From positions 1-27,835 of the forward strand of contig CAJUCZ010000023.1 of NCBI GenBank assembly GCA_910585375.1: a stretch of 27,835 nucleotides of DNA. The letters are read 5' to 3'. The position numbers and the translations under genes are program-made. Source of the DNA: an uncultured Alphaproteobacteria bacterium. GTDB lineage: Bacteria > Pseudomonadota > Alphaproteobacteria > RF32 > CAG-239. The notes under the pieces are model-generated. The model did no database searches, had not been told where the DNA came from, and saw nothing but the letters and a program-made list of their open reading frames with translations. Within the stretch, counting starts at the first letter, position 1, and the number at the start of each line of letters is the position of its first letter. This document shows, piece after piece, positions 15,871-23,023 of the stretch.

Positions 15871-15891
15871 GCGGTTTGAAGGAATGGTCAT
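15841..15891 (-). CDS. Possible 16-residue micro-ORF with good SD
   Basis: ATG at 15891 on the minus strand is preceded by AAAAGGA with 6-nt spacing and by GAGGAG further up. It encodes M-T-I-P-S-N-R-C-K-N-C-E-E-R-G-W and stops at TAA 15841-15843. The only sign of a real gene is the SD plus a CxxC motif. The coding part lies in the right arm of palindrome P1. It could equally be chance. No function is proposed. Confidence 0.2.
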   Translation of the reverse strand: MTIPSNRCKNCEERGW

Positions 15892-15983
15892 GCTTGTTCC
15901 TTTTCTCCTCGTGTACCTTTTGTTGTATACGTCGAATGCTTGACAAAAGCTTTGAAATATGGCATTTTTCTTTTGAAAATATG

Positions 15984-15992
15984 AATTATTAA
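15984..15992 (+). promoter_or_regulatory. AATTATTAA leader motif, copy 2
   Basis: This 9-mer is identical to those at 11753 and 17210 and ends 11 nt before the start codon of the NGWY-repeat gene at 16004. No SD is present between the motif and the ATG. Confidence 0.35.
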
Positions 15993-16003
15993 GACAAATT
16001 TTT

Positions 16004-17113
16004 ATGGAAAGAGAAAAGTTAATTTCAGCATTGGCCGCAAATGGCGGCAAAGGGCAGGTTTTTGCGGGTGGCAGTTATTTGTTTGGCAATAAATTGCTGA
16101 CTTCAGACGGTAATGTTGTTGATTTGGGAAAAATCCGGAGTTGCCGGGTTTATGCAAACGGCTGGTATCTTCTGCAAAAGGCACAAGGTGCGTTTTTATA
16201 TGACGGGAAAGGTAAAACCGTTTTTCAGGGGGCATGTGTCTCGGCTGTTAAGGTTTTTGCCAACGGATGGTATTTTATTAAGTCGGGCAAAGACGGCATT
16301 TTATTTCGGGGAAAAAACAAACCGCTGGATTTTTCTGTTTGTGATGCCGAGGTTTATGCCAATGGTTGGTACAAGCTGAGAGACGGTAAATCGTGGAAAC
16401 TCTGGAATGCAAAAGGAGATTCAGTTTCTTCCGGTCTTTTGGATGCCGGCGTACTGAACAACGGCTGGTATTGGGTTAAAAGCTCTAAAGTTTGTACGTT
16501 GTATCGTGCCGATGGTTCAATTGCCGCAAGTGCAAAAAATATTTGTGCCAATCAACAGGTTTATTATGTTGATGCCGGTGTTGTCCGGTATGTTTATAAT
16601 TATCAAAATAAGATGCTGGCCAAAGTCAGAAGCGCTATGATTTATGATGCCGAAGGCAATATTCTGGCAGAAAATGTGCAGGCTGTCAGGGTGACAAAGT
16701 ACAATCTCTGGAAAATTAAAACGCCTAAGGGCTGGTTGTTCTTTGATGCTGAAGGGAAAGCAATGACTTTTCATTTGTCGGCGGAGTTTGAAAATGGCTG
16801 GTATTGCATGGATGAACGGCTTTATAGTTATAAAGACAGGAATCCGCAAAAATATCTGGTCACGTCACGCGGTCAGAAAATTGCTTATTCCGGCAGGTTG
16901 AAGCTGAGCGTTTTGAACGGTGCCTTTTGTCTGGCAGAAAATAACGGCTGCTTTTTTGTTTTACGAAATAATGCACGAATCGGACTAATGGTTTCCGAGC
17001 TGATTGCATTGATTGACAAGCAGAAGCGGATTTCTGAAACGGAAGCGGCTTATTATAATCTTTATCTGAACTTTTTGGGGTGCAGGGATTATGTTGTTAA
17101 TCCCCGGGCATAA
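16004..17113 (+). CDS. NGWY/WG-like beta-repeat protein, 369 residues
   Basis: The protein is made of repeats of about 33-35 residues with the pattern [VY]-[YF]-A-N-G-W-Y-x-L...L-[YF]-x-A-x-G. Intact N-G-W-Y lies at residues 52-55, 87-90, 120-123, 153-156 and 264-267, and degenerate copies fill the stretch between and after. The pattern resembles WG/KWG repeats, which form beta-hairpin arrays, but the Asn-Gly-Trp-Tyr core differs. There is no signal peptide or membrane helix, so a cytoplasmic location is likely unless export is non-classical. A helical tail (about 328-360) follows the repeats. The gene lacks an SD and carries the AATTATTAA leader. It lies between priA and a second NGWY gene and ends at a strong terminator. 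Function unknown; a binding scaffold is plausible. Confidence 0.8.
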   Translation: MEREKLISALAANGGKGQVFAGGSYLFGNKLLTSDGNVVDLGKIRSCRVYANGWYLLQKAQGAFLYDGKGKTVFQGACVSAVKVFANGWYFIKSGKDGILFRGKNKPLDFSVCDAEVYANGWYKLRDGKSWKLWNAKGDSVSSGLLDAGVLNNGWYWVKSSKVCTLYRADGSIAASAKNICANQQVYYVDAGVVRYVYNYQNKMLAKVRSAMIYDAEGNILAENVQAVRVTKYNLWKIKTPKGWLFFDAEGKAMTFHLSAEFENGWYCMDERLYSYKDRNPQKYLVTSRGQKIAYSGRLKLSVLNGAFCLAENNGCFFVLRNNARIGLMVSELIALIDKQKRISETEAAYYNLYLNFLGCRDYVVNPRA

Positions 17114-17133
17114 TGTTTCGGAATTATATACAG

Positions 17134-17168
17134 AAAGCGTTTCATCGGGAGGTGAAGCGCTTTTTTCT
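17134..17168 (+). terminator. Intrinsic terminator between the two NGWY-repeat genes
   Basis: GCGTTTCA at 17137-17144 pairs with TGAAGCGC at 17153-17160 (one G-U pair), extended by AAA/TTT outside, with an 8-nt loop and a six-T run at 17161-17166. Confidence 0.88.
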
Positions 17169-17209
17169 TGTGTTTGGCTTTAAAATGTGATAATAATCTA
17201 ATGAAAAAT

Positions 17210-17218
17210 AATTATTAA
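17210..17218 (+). promoter_or_regulatory. AATTATTAA leader motif, copy 3
   Basis: This is the third identical 9-mer, again 11 nt before an SD-less start codon (17230). It stands behind the terminator of the upstream paralogue, so this gene needs its own promoter close by. Confidence 0.35.
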
Positions 17219-17229
17219 ATTTAATCATT

Positions 17230-17739
17230 ATGGAACAGACTCCTTTTTTATTATTTGTGCAAAAGGCCGGTGTGGATATTTCAAAAATTGATATTACAGA
17301 CTTTGTGAGCGTTGAGATTCTTGCAAACGGCTGGTATATGTTTTGGTTACAAGACGAAACGCCTCATGCTTATAATAAGGCCGGCGAGCCTGTGGATGAT
17401 GGCATCTTTCGGACTAAACGGGTCTTTGACAAAAAGTTTCGCATGATTGTTTTGTATCGGAATGGCTGGTATACCGATTATCGGGTATATCGTGCCGATT
17501 TATACCGTTCCGACGGGTCGGCCGTTGCCAGGAAAATGAAAATCTGCCGAGTGGAGGAAAATGGCTGGTACTATTTGCAGGACAGGTGCGGAAATGCATT
17601 TTTGTATGATGCAGAAGGGCAGGAAATTGTCAGCGTTAAAGATGCCGATGCGGAAGAGCGCTGGATTGATGCCGGAGTTGTCAACGGAATGCGTTTTACG
17701 CATTATCGGGGACGTTTCAGTTGGCAAAAAATTTTATGA
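17230..17739 (+). CDS. NGWY/WG-like beta-repeat protein, 169 residues
   Basis: This is a shorter paralogue of the preceding gene. N-G-W-Y occurs at residues 33-36, 78-81 and 111-114, each followed by an L-Y-x-[AS]-[DE]-G turn (A-Y-N-K-A-G, L-Y-R-S-D-G, L-Y-D-A-E-G). No signal peptide or membrane helix is visible. The start ATG 17230 has no SD and shares the AATTATTAA leader. A terminator precedes it and a palindromic terminator follows, so it is expressed separately. Function unknown; it may be a duplicated and shortened copy. Confidence 0.75.
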   Translation: MEQTPFLLFVQKAGVDISKIDITDFVSVEILANGWYMFWLQDETPHAYNKAGEPVDDGIFRTKRVFDKKFRMIVLYRNGWYTDYRVYRADLYRSDGSAVARKMKICRVEENGWYYLQDRCGNAFLYDAEGQEIVSVKDADAEERWIDAGVVNGMRFTHYRGRFSWQKIL

Positions 17740-17745
17740 TTTAAG

Positions 17746-17773
17746 AAAACCCCGAAAAATTTTTCGGGGTTTA
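17746..17773. terminator. Bidirectional intrinsic terminator between convergent genes
   Basis: The arms AAACCCCGAAAAA (17747-17759) and TTTTTCGGGGTTT (17760-17772) form a perfect palindrome. It serves the NGWY gene on the plus strand and the cysteine-rich gene on the minus strand, whose stop codon is at 17780-17782. Confidence 0.85.
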
Positions 17774-17779
17774 TTTGTA

Positions 17780-19120
17780 TCAGAATGAAATCATACAACG
17801 GATGTAGCCTTGTCCGGTGTACCACGGTTCTTCATTTTCTTTTGTTTTACAAAGATCATAATGATCGCCATTGCCAAAATACATGGCCCAAGCGCGATAT
17901 GGGCAGTTTAAGCTGACTTTGCCTTCGCTTGATGTCCAGTATACCCGACTTCCCAATGAGGTTTGATTTAATGCTGACAAGGAAGCATTAATGGTGTTTT
18001 TGTTGTTATAAAGTGTCCGAAGTTGTGAATAGGCCGGCAAAAACCATTCTCCGGCAGAGGTTCCTGTTGTTTTATAGTTATAACAGTATCCGGGGGCATG
18101 GGAGGTAGAAGACCCCAGAGAAGAAACCTCGGCGGCAGTATTGCCTTTTCCATCATTATCAGAGGATATGCTGTAATTGTAATTGGGGGCAGATGTATCG
18201 TTGTTAGGTCCCCAATTCTGCATATATTTTTCATCCAGACTGACAGCCAATCCATTTGCAATAACAATGCCGACAGCTGTTCCGCCGCGACAATAAAAGT
18301 CTCCGATATTGGTGCCGCATTGGTAACATTTGTTGTATTTTCCGCCACATTCACTGCCAGATAAAGTACCATTGCAGTTTGTGGTATCATATTTGTATGA
18401 TGAGCTACAGCAGGATTGGTACGGATAATAGCAAGTTACATTGCCGCATCCATTCTTGGTTGAACCGCCGCAACCTTCAGGGTTTGAGGTTGACGTGCCT
18501 GACGGACAATTCATATTACAGGTGTAATAACAGGTATACTCACAGCCGTCAGTACCGTTTGTGCCGTAGGACGAAGAGGTCAGAGAAGTATAGTTCGGAC
18601 AGCCAGACGGGGTACAGCAAGTACCATAAGAAGAATCATAAGAACATCGTCCGGAATCTTTTTTGAGCTTCTGTCCTGACGGACAAGTGTTAGTATAACC
18701 GAGTTCTTTACAGGCCTTGGCGTTGTCGGTTTTGCAGGACTTGTAAAGGGGTTCGCCGTTAGGACATTGCTCAGAGGGATATTGCGGAACGGAACAAGAC
18801 GTTGTGCTATATCCGTTGTCCTTGCACCACTGCGTTTCAGAACATTTGAAGTACGAAGCATCCCTGTAACATTCGGAGTCAGGGATTTTAGCGGTGTTCT
18901 CCGGACAAGAAGAAACATAACTGTTATCTTCACAGAATTTGGAATCGGAATTGATGTCCATATTATGATTTCCGTCCAAAATGCCGCTTTCAGCACAGTC
19001 CGGCAGGAAGCAGACCCCGGCCAGAGCGGGAGAAGGCGGGAGGAGCACCGAGAAAGCAGCGGCGACAGCAAAGACTGATACCGCAGAGTTTAGTTTCATG
19101 TATAGCATAGTGTGTTTCAT
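17780..19120 (-). CDS. Secreted cysteine-rich protein with DUF1566/Lcl-like C-terminal domain
   Basis: The protein has 446 residues. ATG 19120 follows a strong GGGAGGA SD. A signal peptide covers about residues 1-34 (hydrophobic core, cleavage after A-L-A). Residues 35-270 hold most of about 34 cysteines in short modules such as C-F-L-P-D-C-A-E-S-G, C-K-E-L-G-Y-T-N-T-C-P-S-G and C-G-T-N-I-G-D-F-Y-C-R-G-G. The C-terminal region (about 275-446) resembles the DUF1566/Lcl family: W-F-L-P-A-Y-S-Q-L-R-T-L-Y at about 359-371, Y-W-T-S-S-E at 394-399, A-M-Y-F-G-N-G and a final Y-I-R-C-M-I-S-F. A surface or secreted binding protein is likely (inference). It is related by its modules to the cysteine-rich genes at both window ends and has no visible enzymatic motif. 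Confidence 0.82.
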   Translation of the reverse strand: MKHTMLYMKLNSAVSVFAVAAAFSVLLPPSPALAGVCFLPDCAESGILDGNHNMDINSDSKFCEDNSYVSSCPENTAKIPDSECYRDASYFKCSETQWCKDNGYSTTSCSVPQYPSEQCPNGEPLYKSCKTDNAKACKELGYTNTCPSGQKLKKDSGRCSYDSSYGTCCTPSGCPNYTSLTSSSYGTNGTDGCEYTCYYTCNMNCPSGTSTSNPEGCGGSTKNGCGNVTCYYPYQSCCSSSYKYDTTNCNGTLSGSECGGKYNKCYQCGTNIGDFYCRGGTAVGIVIANGLAVSLDEKYMQNWGPNNDTSAPNYNYSISSDNDGKGNTAAEVSSLGSSTSHAPGYCYNYKTTGTSAGEWFLPAYSQLRTLYNNKNTINASLSALNQTSLGSRVYWTSSEGKVSLNCPYRAWAMYFGNGDHYDLCKTKENEEPWYTGQGYIRCMISF

Positions 19121-19153
19121 GGTTATCCTCCCTTAATAAAAATTCTTTCTTTT

Positions 19154-19259
19154 GTTGTCATTCTGCGTCACCCTGAGGGTGTGGCCTGAAAATCCATAAA
19201 GAAGCAAGCAGGTGCCGGTTGCAAGATGGATTGCCGGATCAAAGTCAGGCAATGACATT
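19154..19259. repeat. Interspersed palindromic element with TGTCATT ends
   Basis: TGTCATT at 19156-19162 and AATGACA at 19251-19257 form terminal inverted repeats of an element of about 105 bp. Inside are the small palindrome CACCCTGAGGGTG (19170-19182) and the half-palindrome GATTGCCGG...CAGGCAATGAC. Elements with GTCATT / GGATTGCCGG...GGCAATGAC ends are familiar from alphaproteobacterial intergenic repeats (from memory, not searched). It lies upstream of the cysteine-rich gene and unrelated to the P-family palindromes. Confidence 0.6.
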
Positions 19260-19300
19260 GTTATTACTATATCACAAAAAAACACAAGAATCAATACATA

Positions 19301-19494
19301 ATGAAAAGTTGGGTGAGGATTTTGGACAGGGGGATAGGAAAAGCAGAGGAAATTTTGGCTAAAGAGGCCAGTGGGTAGGGAGAGAGAATGGAGAAGAAGG
19401 AGGAAAGGGTGAATGGAAAGAAAGGGGGAGTGGTGAGGGCAGAAAAAGGAAAAAAGTTGGGTGTGGGGAAAAAGAAAAAAGCGGGGTACGAAAA
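19301..19494. other. Purine-rich tract in the 395-bp gap before atpH
   Basis: The plus strand is strongly purine-biased over about 190 bp; the stretch 19381-19440 has only about six pyrimidines. No convincing gene is seen. An ATG at 19301 opens a 25-codon frame without SD. The rest of the gap up to 19655 holds a small hairpin at 19519-19540 (GCGAATC / GATTCGC, 8-nt loop) without a T tract, and AT-rich sequence that must include the atp promoter, which I could not place. Confidence 0.6.
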
Positions 19495-19655
19495 ATAATT
19501 CTGATTTTTTATTTTTATGCGAATCGTGAGATGGATTCGCTTTGCGCGAAATCGGGAAATTAAAGCTTGGAATTTGGCCTTTGCATTAATAAATTAGAAA
19601 TAAATTGATGTTTATTATATCTTCCAGATTGGATTGATTTGGCGAGTATTAAAAA

Positions 19656-20210
19656 TTGAAAAAACGTTCAAAATCTAAGATTGCTTCGATTTATGCCATA
19701 GCCTTGTATGAGGCTGCGGTTGAAAAAAAGGCGTTGGTTAAAATTCAAAAAGATGTGGTGTTGCTTTTGGCTGAAACCAAGGCTTTGCCTGATTTTGTGA
19801 AGTTTTTTGCGAATCCGATTATTGAAATTCAGGATAAAAAAGATACTCTTAAACAGATTGCCGGTAAATTAAAACTAAATCCCGAAACGCTCAGTTGTCT
19901 TGATATTCTGGCGGAAAACGGCCGTTTTTCAGAATTTGAGCTTATCTTGGAAGAGTTTGTGCATTATGCCAATAAACAGGCCGGTATTGCCGAAGTTCAG
20001 GTTAAGGCTGTCAAAGAACTGGATCCGGTTCAGAGCAAAAAGCTGGAAAGCGCTTTGGAAAAAATGCTCAATCAAAAAGTTTTAGTCAATTATGAGGTTT
20101 GTCCAGAGATTTTGGGCGGGCTTCAAATTAAATTCGGTTCAAACATGATAGATGATACTATTTTGGCAAAACTGAATCGTCTTGAACAAATAATGAAAGG
20201 TGGACAATAA
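19656..20210 (+). CDS. atpH: F1 ATP synthase delta subunit
   Basis: This 184-residue protein is the OSCP-like delta subunit that joins the F1 head to the peripheral stalk. The N-terminal helical domain begins I-A-S-I-Y-A-I-A-L-Y-E-A-A, and the C-terminal part ends in G-G-L-Q-I-K-F-G-S-N-M-I-D-D-T-I-L-A-K-L, the family signature. The start is TTG 19656; no ATG lies at a suitable place and the SD is weak. It is the first gene of the F1 operon and its stop overlaps the atpA start (TAATG). Confidence 0.93.
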   Translation: MKKRSKSKIASIYAIALYEAAVEKKALVKIQKDVVLLLAETKALPDFVKFFANPIIEIQDKKDTLKQIAGKLKLNPETLSCLDILAENGRFSEFELILEEFVHYANKQAGIAEVQVKAVKELDPVQSKKLESALEKMLNQKVLVNYEVCPEILGGLQIKFGSNMIDDTILAKLNRLEQIMKGGQ

Positions 20211-21760
20211 TGTCTGTAAACGTCAGCGAGATATCTTCCATTATCAAAGAAAAAATCGAAGGTTCCGACATTATGGCCGATGTGGCCGAGGTTGGTCAGG
20301 TTTTGTCTGTCGGTGATGGTATTGCACGTGTTTATGGTTTGGAAAAAGTTCAGGCCGGAGAGCTGGTGGAATTTGCCGGCGGAATTAAAGGCATGGCTCT
20401 GAATTTGGAAGAAGATAATGTCGGTGTGGTTATTTTCGGATCAGACCAGTCTATTCGGGAAGGTGATGTGGTCAAGCGTACGGACAGTATTGTCAGTGTG
20501 CCGGTGGGAAAACATTTGTTGGGCCGGGTGGTGGATGCTCTGGGTAATCCGATTGACGGCAAGGGTGATATTAAAGCCACCGAATACAGCATGTCCGAAG
20601 TAAAAGCTCCCGGTATTATTGCCCGTCGCAGCGTGCATGAACCAATGCAGACAGGTTTGAAGATTATTGACAGCCTTATTCCGATCGGGCGCGGCCAGCG
20701 TGAGCTGATTATCGGTGACCGCCAGACCGGAAAAACTTCTATCATTATTGATACGATTTTGAATCAGAAAGCGGTTAACGATAAGGCAAAATCAGAAAAA
20801 GAAAAGCTTTATTGCATTTATGTTGCCGTCGGCCAAAAACGTTCAACCGTTGCACAAGTGGTCAAAACCTTAAAAGACCACGGGGCGCTGGATTATACGA
20901 TTGTGGTTGCCGCTACAGCGTCTGATTCTGCTCCTATGCAGTTTTTGGCGCCGTATTCCGGTTGTGCGATGGGTGAGTTTTTCCGTGATAACGGAATGCA
21001 TGCCGTTATTTTTTATGATGACTTGTCCAAGCAGGCGACGGCTTACCGCCAGATGTCTTTGCTGCTTCGCCGTCCGCCAGGGCGTGAGGCTTATCCGGGC
21101 GATGTTTTCTATCTGCATTCCCGTTTGTTGGAGCGTGCAGCCAAGATGAGTGATGAAGAAGGTGCCGGTTCTCTGACTGCTTTACCGGTAATTGAGACAC
21201 AGGCCGGTGATGTGTCGGCTTATATTCCGACTAACGTGATTTCAATTACCGACGGTCAAATCTTTTTGGAAACCAACTTGTTTTTCCAAGGTGTGCGTCC
21301 GGCTGTGAATGTCGGCATTTCAGTAAGCCGTGTGGGATCAGCTGCACAGATTAAGGCTATGAAACAGGTTGCGGGATCGATTAAGCTGGAATTGGCACAG
21401 TATCGTGAAATGGCGGCTTTTGCCCAGTTTGCATCGGATTTGGATGCTTCGACGCAAAATCTGCTGGCGCGCGGCGCCCGTTTGACCGAACTTTTGAAGC
21501 AGCCGGTTAATCATCCGATGCCAGTTGAAGAAGAAGTCGTGGCTATTTTTGCCGGTGTGCGCGGCTATTTGGATAAAATCGCCATCAAAGAAGTGCAGGA
21601 TTTTGAGAAAAAAGCCATTACATCTTTGAAGGCCAATCAGCCTAAGCTTTTGGAAAGTATCCGCAAAGACAAGGTGATTTCGGAAGATACCGAAAATGCG
21701 CTCAAGGAATTTTATGACGCTTTTCTGGCGGAATACCTTGGTGAGGAAAAAGCAGCGTAG
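20210..21760 (+). CDS. atpA: F1 ATP synthase alpha subunit
   Basis: This 516-residue non-catalytic nucleotide-binding subunit forms the alpha3-beta3 hexamer. Walker A G-D-R-Q-T-G-K-T is at 169-176. The motifs Y-V-A-V-G-Q-K-R-S-T-V, F-Y-D-D-L-S-K-Q-A and the arginine-finger region S-V-S-R-V-G-S-A-A-Q are intact. Length is normal. AGGTGG precedes ATG 20210, which overlaps the atpH stop. The atpG gene follows after 11 bp. Confidence 0.98.
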   Translation: MSVNVSEISSIIKEKIEGSDIMADVAEVGQVLSVGDGIARVYGLEKVQAGELVEFAGGIKGMALNLEEDNVGVVIFGSDQSIREGDVVKRTDSIVSVPVGKHLLGRVVDALGNPIDGKGDIKATEYSMSEVKAPGIIARRSVHEPMQTGLKIIDSLIPIGRGQRELIIGDRQTGKTSIIIDTILNQKAVNDKAKSEKEKLYCIYVAVGQKRSTVAQVVKTLKDHGALDYTIVVAATASDSAPMQFLAPYSGCAMGEFFRDNGMHAVIFYDDLSKQATAYRQMSLLLRRPPGREAYPGDVFYLHSRLLERAAKMSDEEGAGSLTALPVIETQAGDVSAYIPTNVISITDGQIFLETNLFFQGVRPAVNVGISVSRVGSAAQIKAMKQVAGSIKLELAQYREMAAFAQFASDLDASTQNLLARGARLTELLKQPVNHPMPVEEEVVAIFAGVRGYLDKIAIKEVQDFEKKAITSLKANQPKLLESIRKDKVISEDTENALKEFYDAFLAEYLGEEKAA

Positions 21761-21771
21761 AGGAATAAATT

Positions 21772-22692
21772 ATGGCAGGCCTGAAAGAGTTACGCACTCG
21801 TATTGAATCCATAAAATCGACGCAGAAGATTACGTCGGCGATGAAGCTGGTTGCAGCTTCACGCCTGCGTCGGGCACAGGGTTTGATTGACAAGTCGTCT
21901 TTCTACAACAACAATCTGGTGTCTTCCGCCAACCGGGTTTATTACGAACTCCGGCAGGAGGAGGCAGCCAAGGGCGTTAGTTATATTTATCCCAAGCTTT
22001 TGCGCGGAACCGGAAAAAACAAAACCTGTCTGCTGATTGTGTTTACTTCTGACCGCGGTTTGTGCGGCGGATACAACAGTAATGTTGCCAAGGCGGCAGC
22101 CAAGCGGATTGAGGAACTTACTGCCGAAGGGACGGAAGTAAAAATATTGTGTGTCGGAAAAAAAGGCCGAGATATTCTAAAACGTAAATATGCCGCTTTG
22201 ATTGTTAAGACTTTGGAAGGGCTGGGTAAAAAAGGTGCCAAATATTATGAGGCAACGGATATTGCCCAGTTGATTCTCGAAGCTTATGACAAAGGGGAAA
22301 TTGACCGTTGCGAAGTGGTTGTCAGCCATTTTGTTTCCGCCATTACCCGACAAGTGAAGGTTGGTCCGATTTTGCCGGTGATGATTGAGGAGTTTGAATA
22401 TAACAAACTTAATCTGCCGACCAACGTTGTCAATGGTGCATTTTATGATTATGAGCCTGACAAAATGGAACTGCTGGCAGGGCTTTTGCCGCTGATTTTT
22501 AAAGCCAGCCTGTTTCAGGCAATTGTGCATTCTCAGGCTTCGGAGCATGGCGCCCGCATGACCTCAATGGATAATGCGACCCGCAATGCCAAGGATATGA
22601 TTTCGCGTCTGACCCTGAAATATAACAGAATTCGTCAAACCGCAATTACAACGGAATTGACTGAGATTATTTCCGGTGCAGAAGCAATTTAG
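21772..22692 (+). CDS. atpG: F1 ATP synthase gamma subunit
   Basis: This 306-residue central rotor shaft has both conserved ends: M-A-G-L-K-E-L-R-T-R-I-E-S-I-K-S-T-Q-K-I and I-T-T-E-L-T-E-I-I-S-G-A-E-A-I. The middle has S-D-R-G-L-C-G-G-Y-N-S-N. GAGG stands 9 nt before ATG 21772. The TAG stop (22690-22692) forms the first three bases of palindrome P2. Unlike the tight atpH-atpA-atpG spacing, a 331-bp repeat-filled gap follows before atpD. Confidence 0.97.
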   Translation: MAGLKELRTRIESIKSTQKITSAMKLVAASRLRRAQGLIDKSSFYNNNLVSSANRVYYELRQEEAAKGVSYIYPKLLRGTGKNKTCLLIVFTSDRGLCGGYNSNVAKAAAKRIEELTAEGTEVKILCVGKKGRDILKRKYAALIVKTLEGLGKKGAKYYEATDIAQLILEAYDKGEIDRCEVVVSHFVSAITRQVKVGPILPVMIEEFEYNKLNLPTNVVNGAFYDYEPDKMELLAGLLPLIFKASLFQAIVHSQASEHGARMTSMDNATRNAKDMISRLTLKYNRIRQTAITTELTEIISGAEAI

Positions 22693-22724
22693 TCCGCTTT
22701 TATAGAGTATCTAAAGCGGTTTTA
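22687..22724 (+). repeat. 38-bp direct repeat, copy A (exact copy at 24974-25011)
   Basis: The 38 bp starting six bases before the end of atpG recur without mismatch 2.3 kb downstream, just before atpC. The last 18 bp of this copy, together with the next 10 bp, recur at 22951-22978. These are left-arm sequences of palindrome P2. Confidence 0.9.
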
Positions 22725-22815
22725 CGATGGTTCGAAAAATTCATGTACTTCTGTGTACACTAAAATTTTTCTCACATCTAGAAACCACTTTATCTATCTC
22801 TCTAAAAACAGACTA
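22690..22815. repeat. Long imperfect palindrome behind atpG (element P2)
   Basis: The 126-bp element starts TAGTC (the atpG stop codon is included) and ends GACTA. The arms match as AGAGTATCTAAAG.GG.TT against its counterpart ending CTATCTCT. The centre is TGTAC-6-GTACA (22744-22759), flanked by AAAAATT and AATTTTT. The central 36 bp (22735-22770) are identical to 24878-24913 in element P5 and differ by one base from 22851-22886 in P3. Confidence 0.9.
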
Positions 22816-22817
22816 AA

Positions 22818-22920
22818 AGAGGAAATTTAGAGCAATTTTGTTCGGCCTCAAAAAATTCATGTACTTCTGTGTACACTAGAATTTTTTTTCGCCTCCGAGA
22901 ATTACTTTATCTGCTCCTCT
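22818..22920. repeat. Long imperfect palindrome between atpG and atpD (element P3)
   Basis: Arms start AGAGG (22818) and end CCTCT (22920), with the centre TGTAC-TTCTGT-GTACA at 22860-22875. It directly follows P2. Arm sequences differ from P2 at many positions but each change tends to be mirrored in the opposite arm, so pairing is preserved. Confidence 0.88.
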
Positions 22921-22950
22921 AAAACGAAAATTTCAGCCCGTGTTCACAGG

Positions 22951-22978
22951 GTATCTAAAGCGGTTTTACGATGGTTCG
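22951..22978 (+). repeat. Half-element before atpD
   Basis: This is an exact 28-bp copy of 22707-22734, the left arm of P2, without centre or right arm. It ends 45 bp before the atpD start codon. The remaining sequence up to the SD is AT-rich with no recognised feature. Confidence 0.88.
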
Positions 22979-23023
22979 TAATATAATTATTATCAAAAGA
23001 CAAACGGTTTATAGGAGATGAAA

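Noticed and set aside
17780..19120. Diversity-generating retroelement target, because of the DUF1566/Lcl-like C-terminus
   Set aside because: No reverse transcriptase or template repeat was seen nearby, and the 3' end of the gene has no second, A-variable copy in the window.
19301..19378. A 25-codon ORF at the start of the purine-rich tract
   Set aside because: There is no SD before the ATG, and a purine-rich strand gives open frames by chance.
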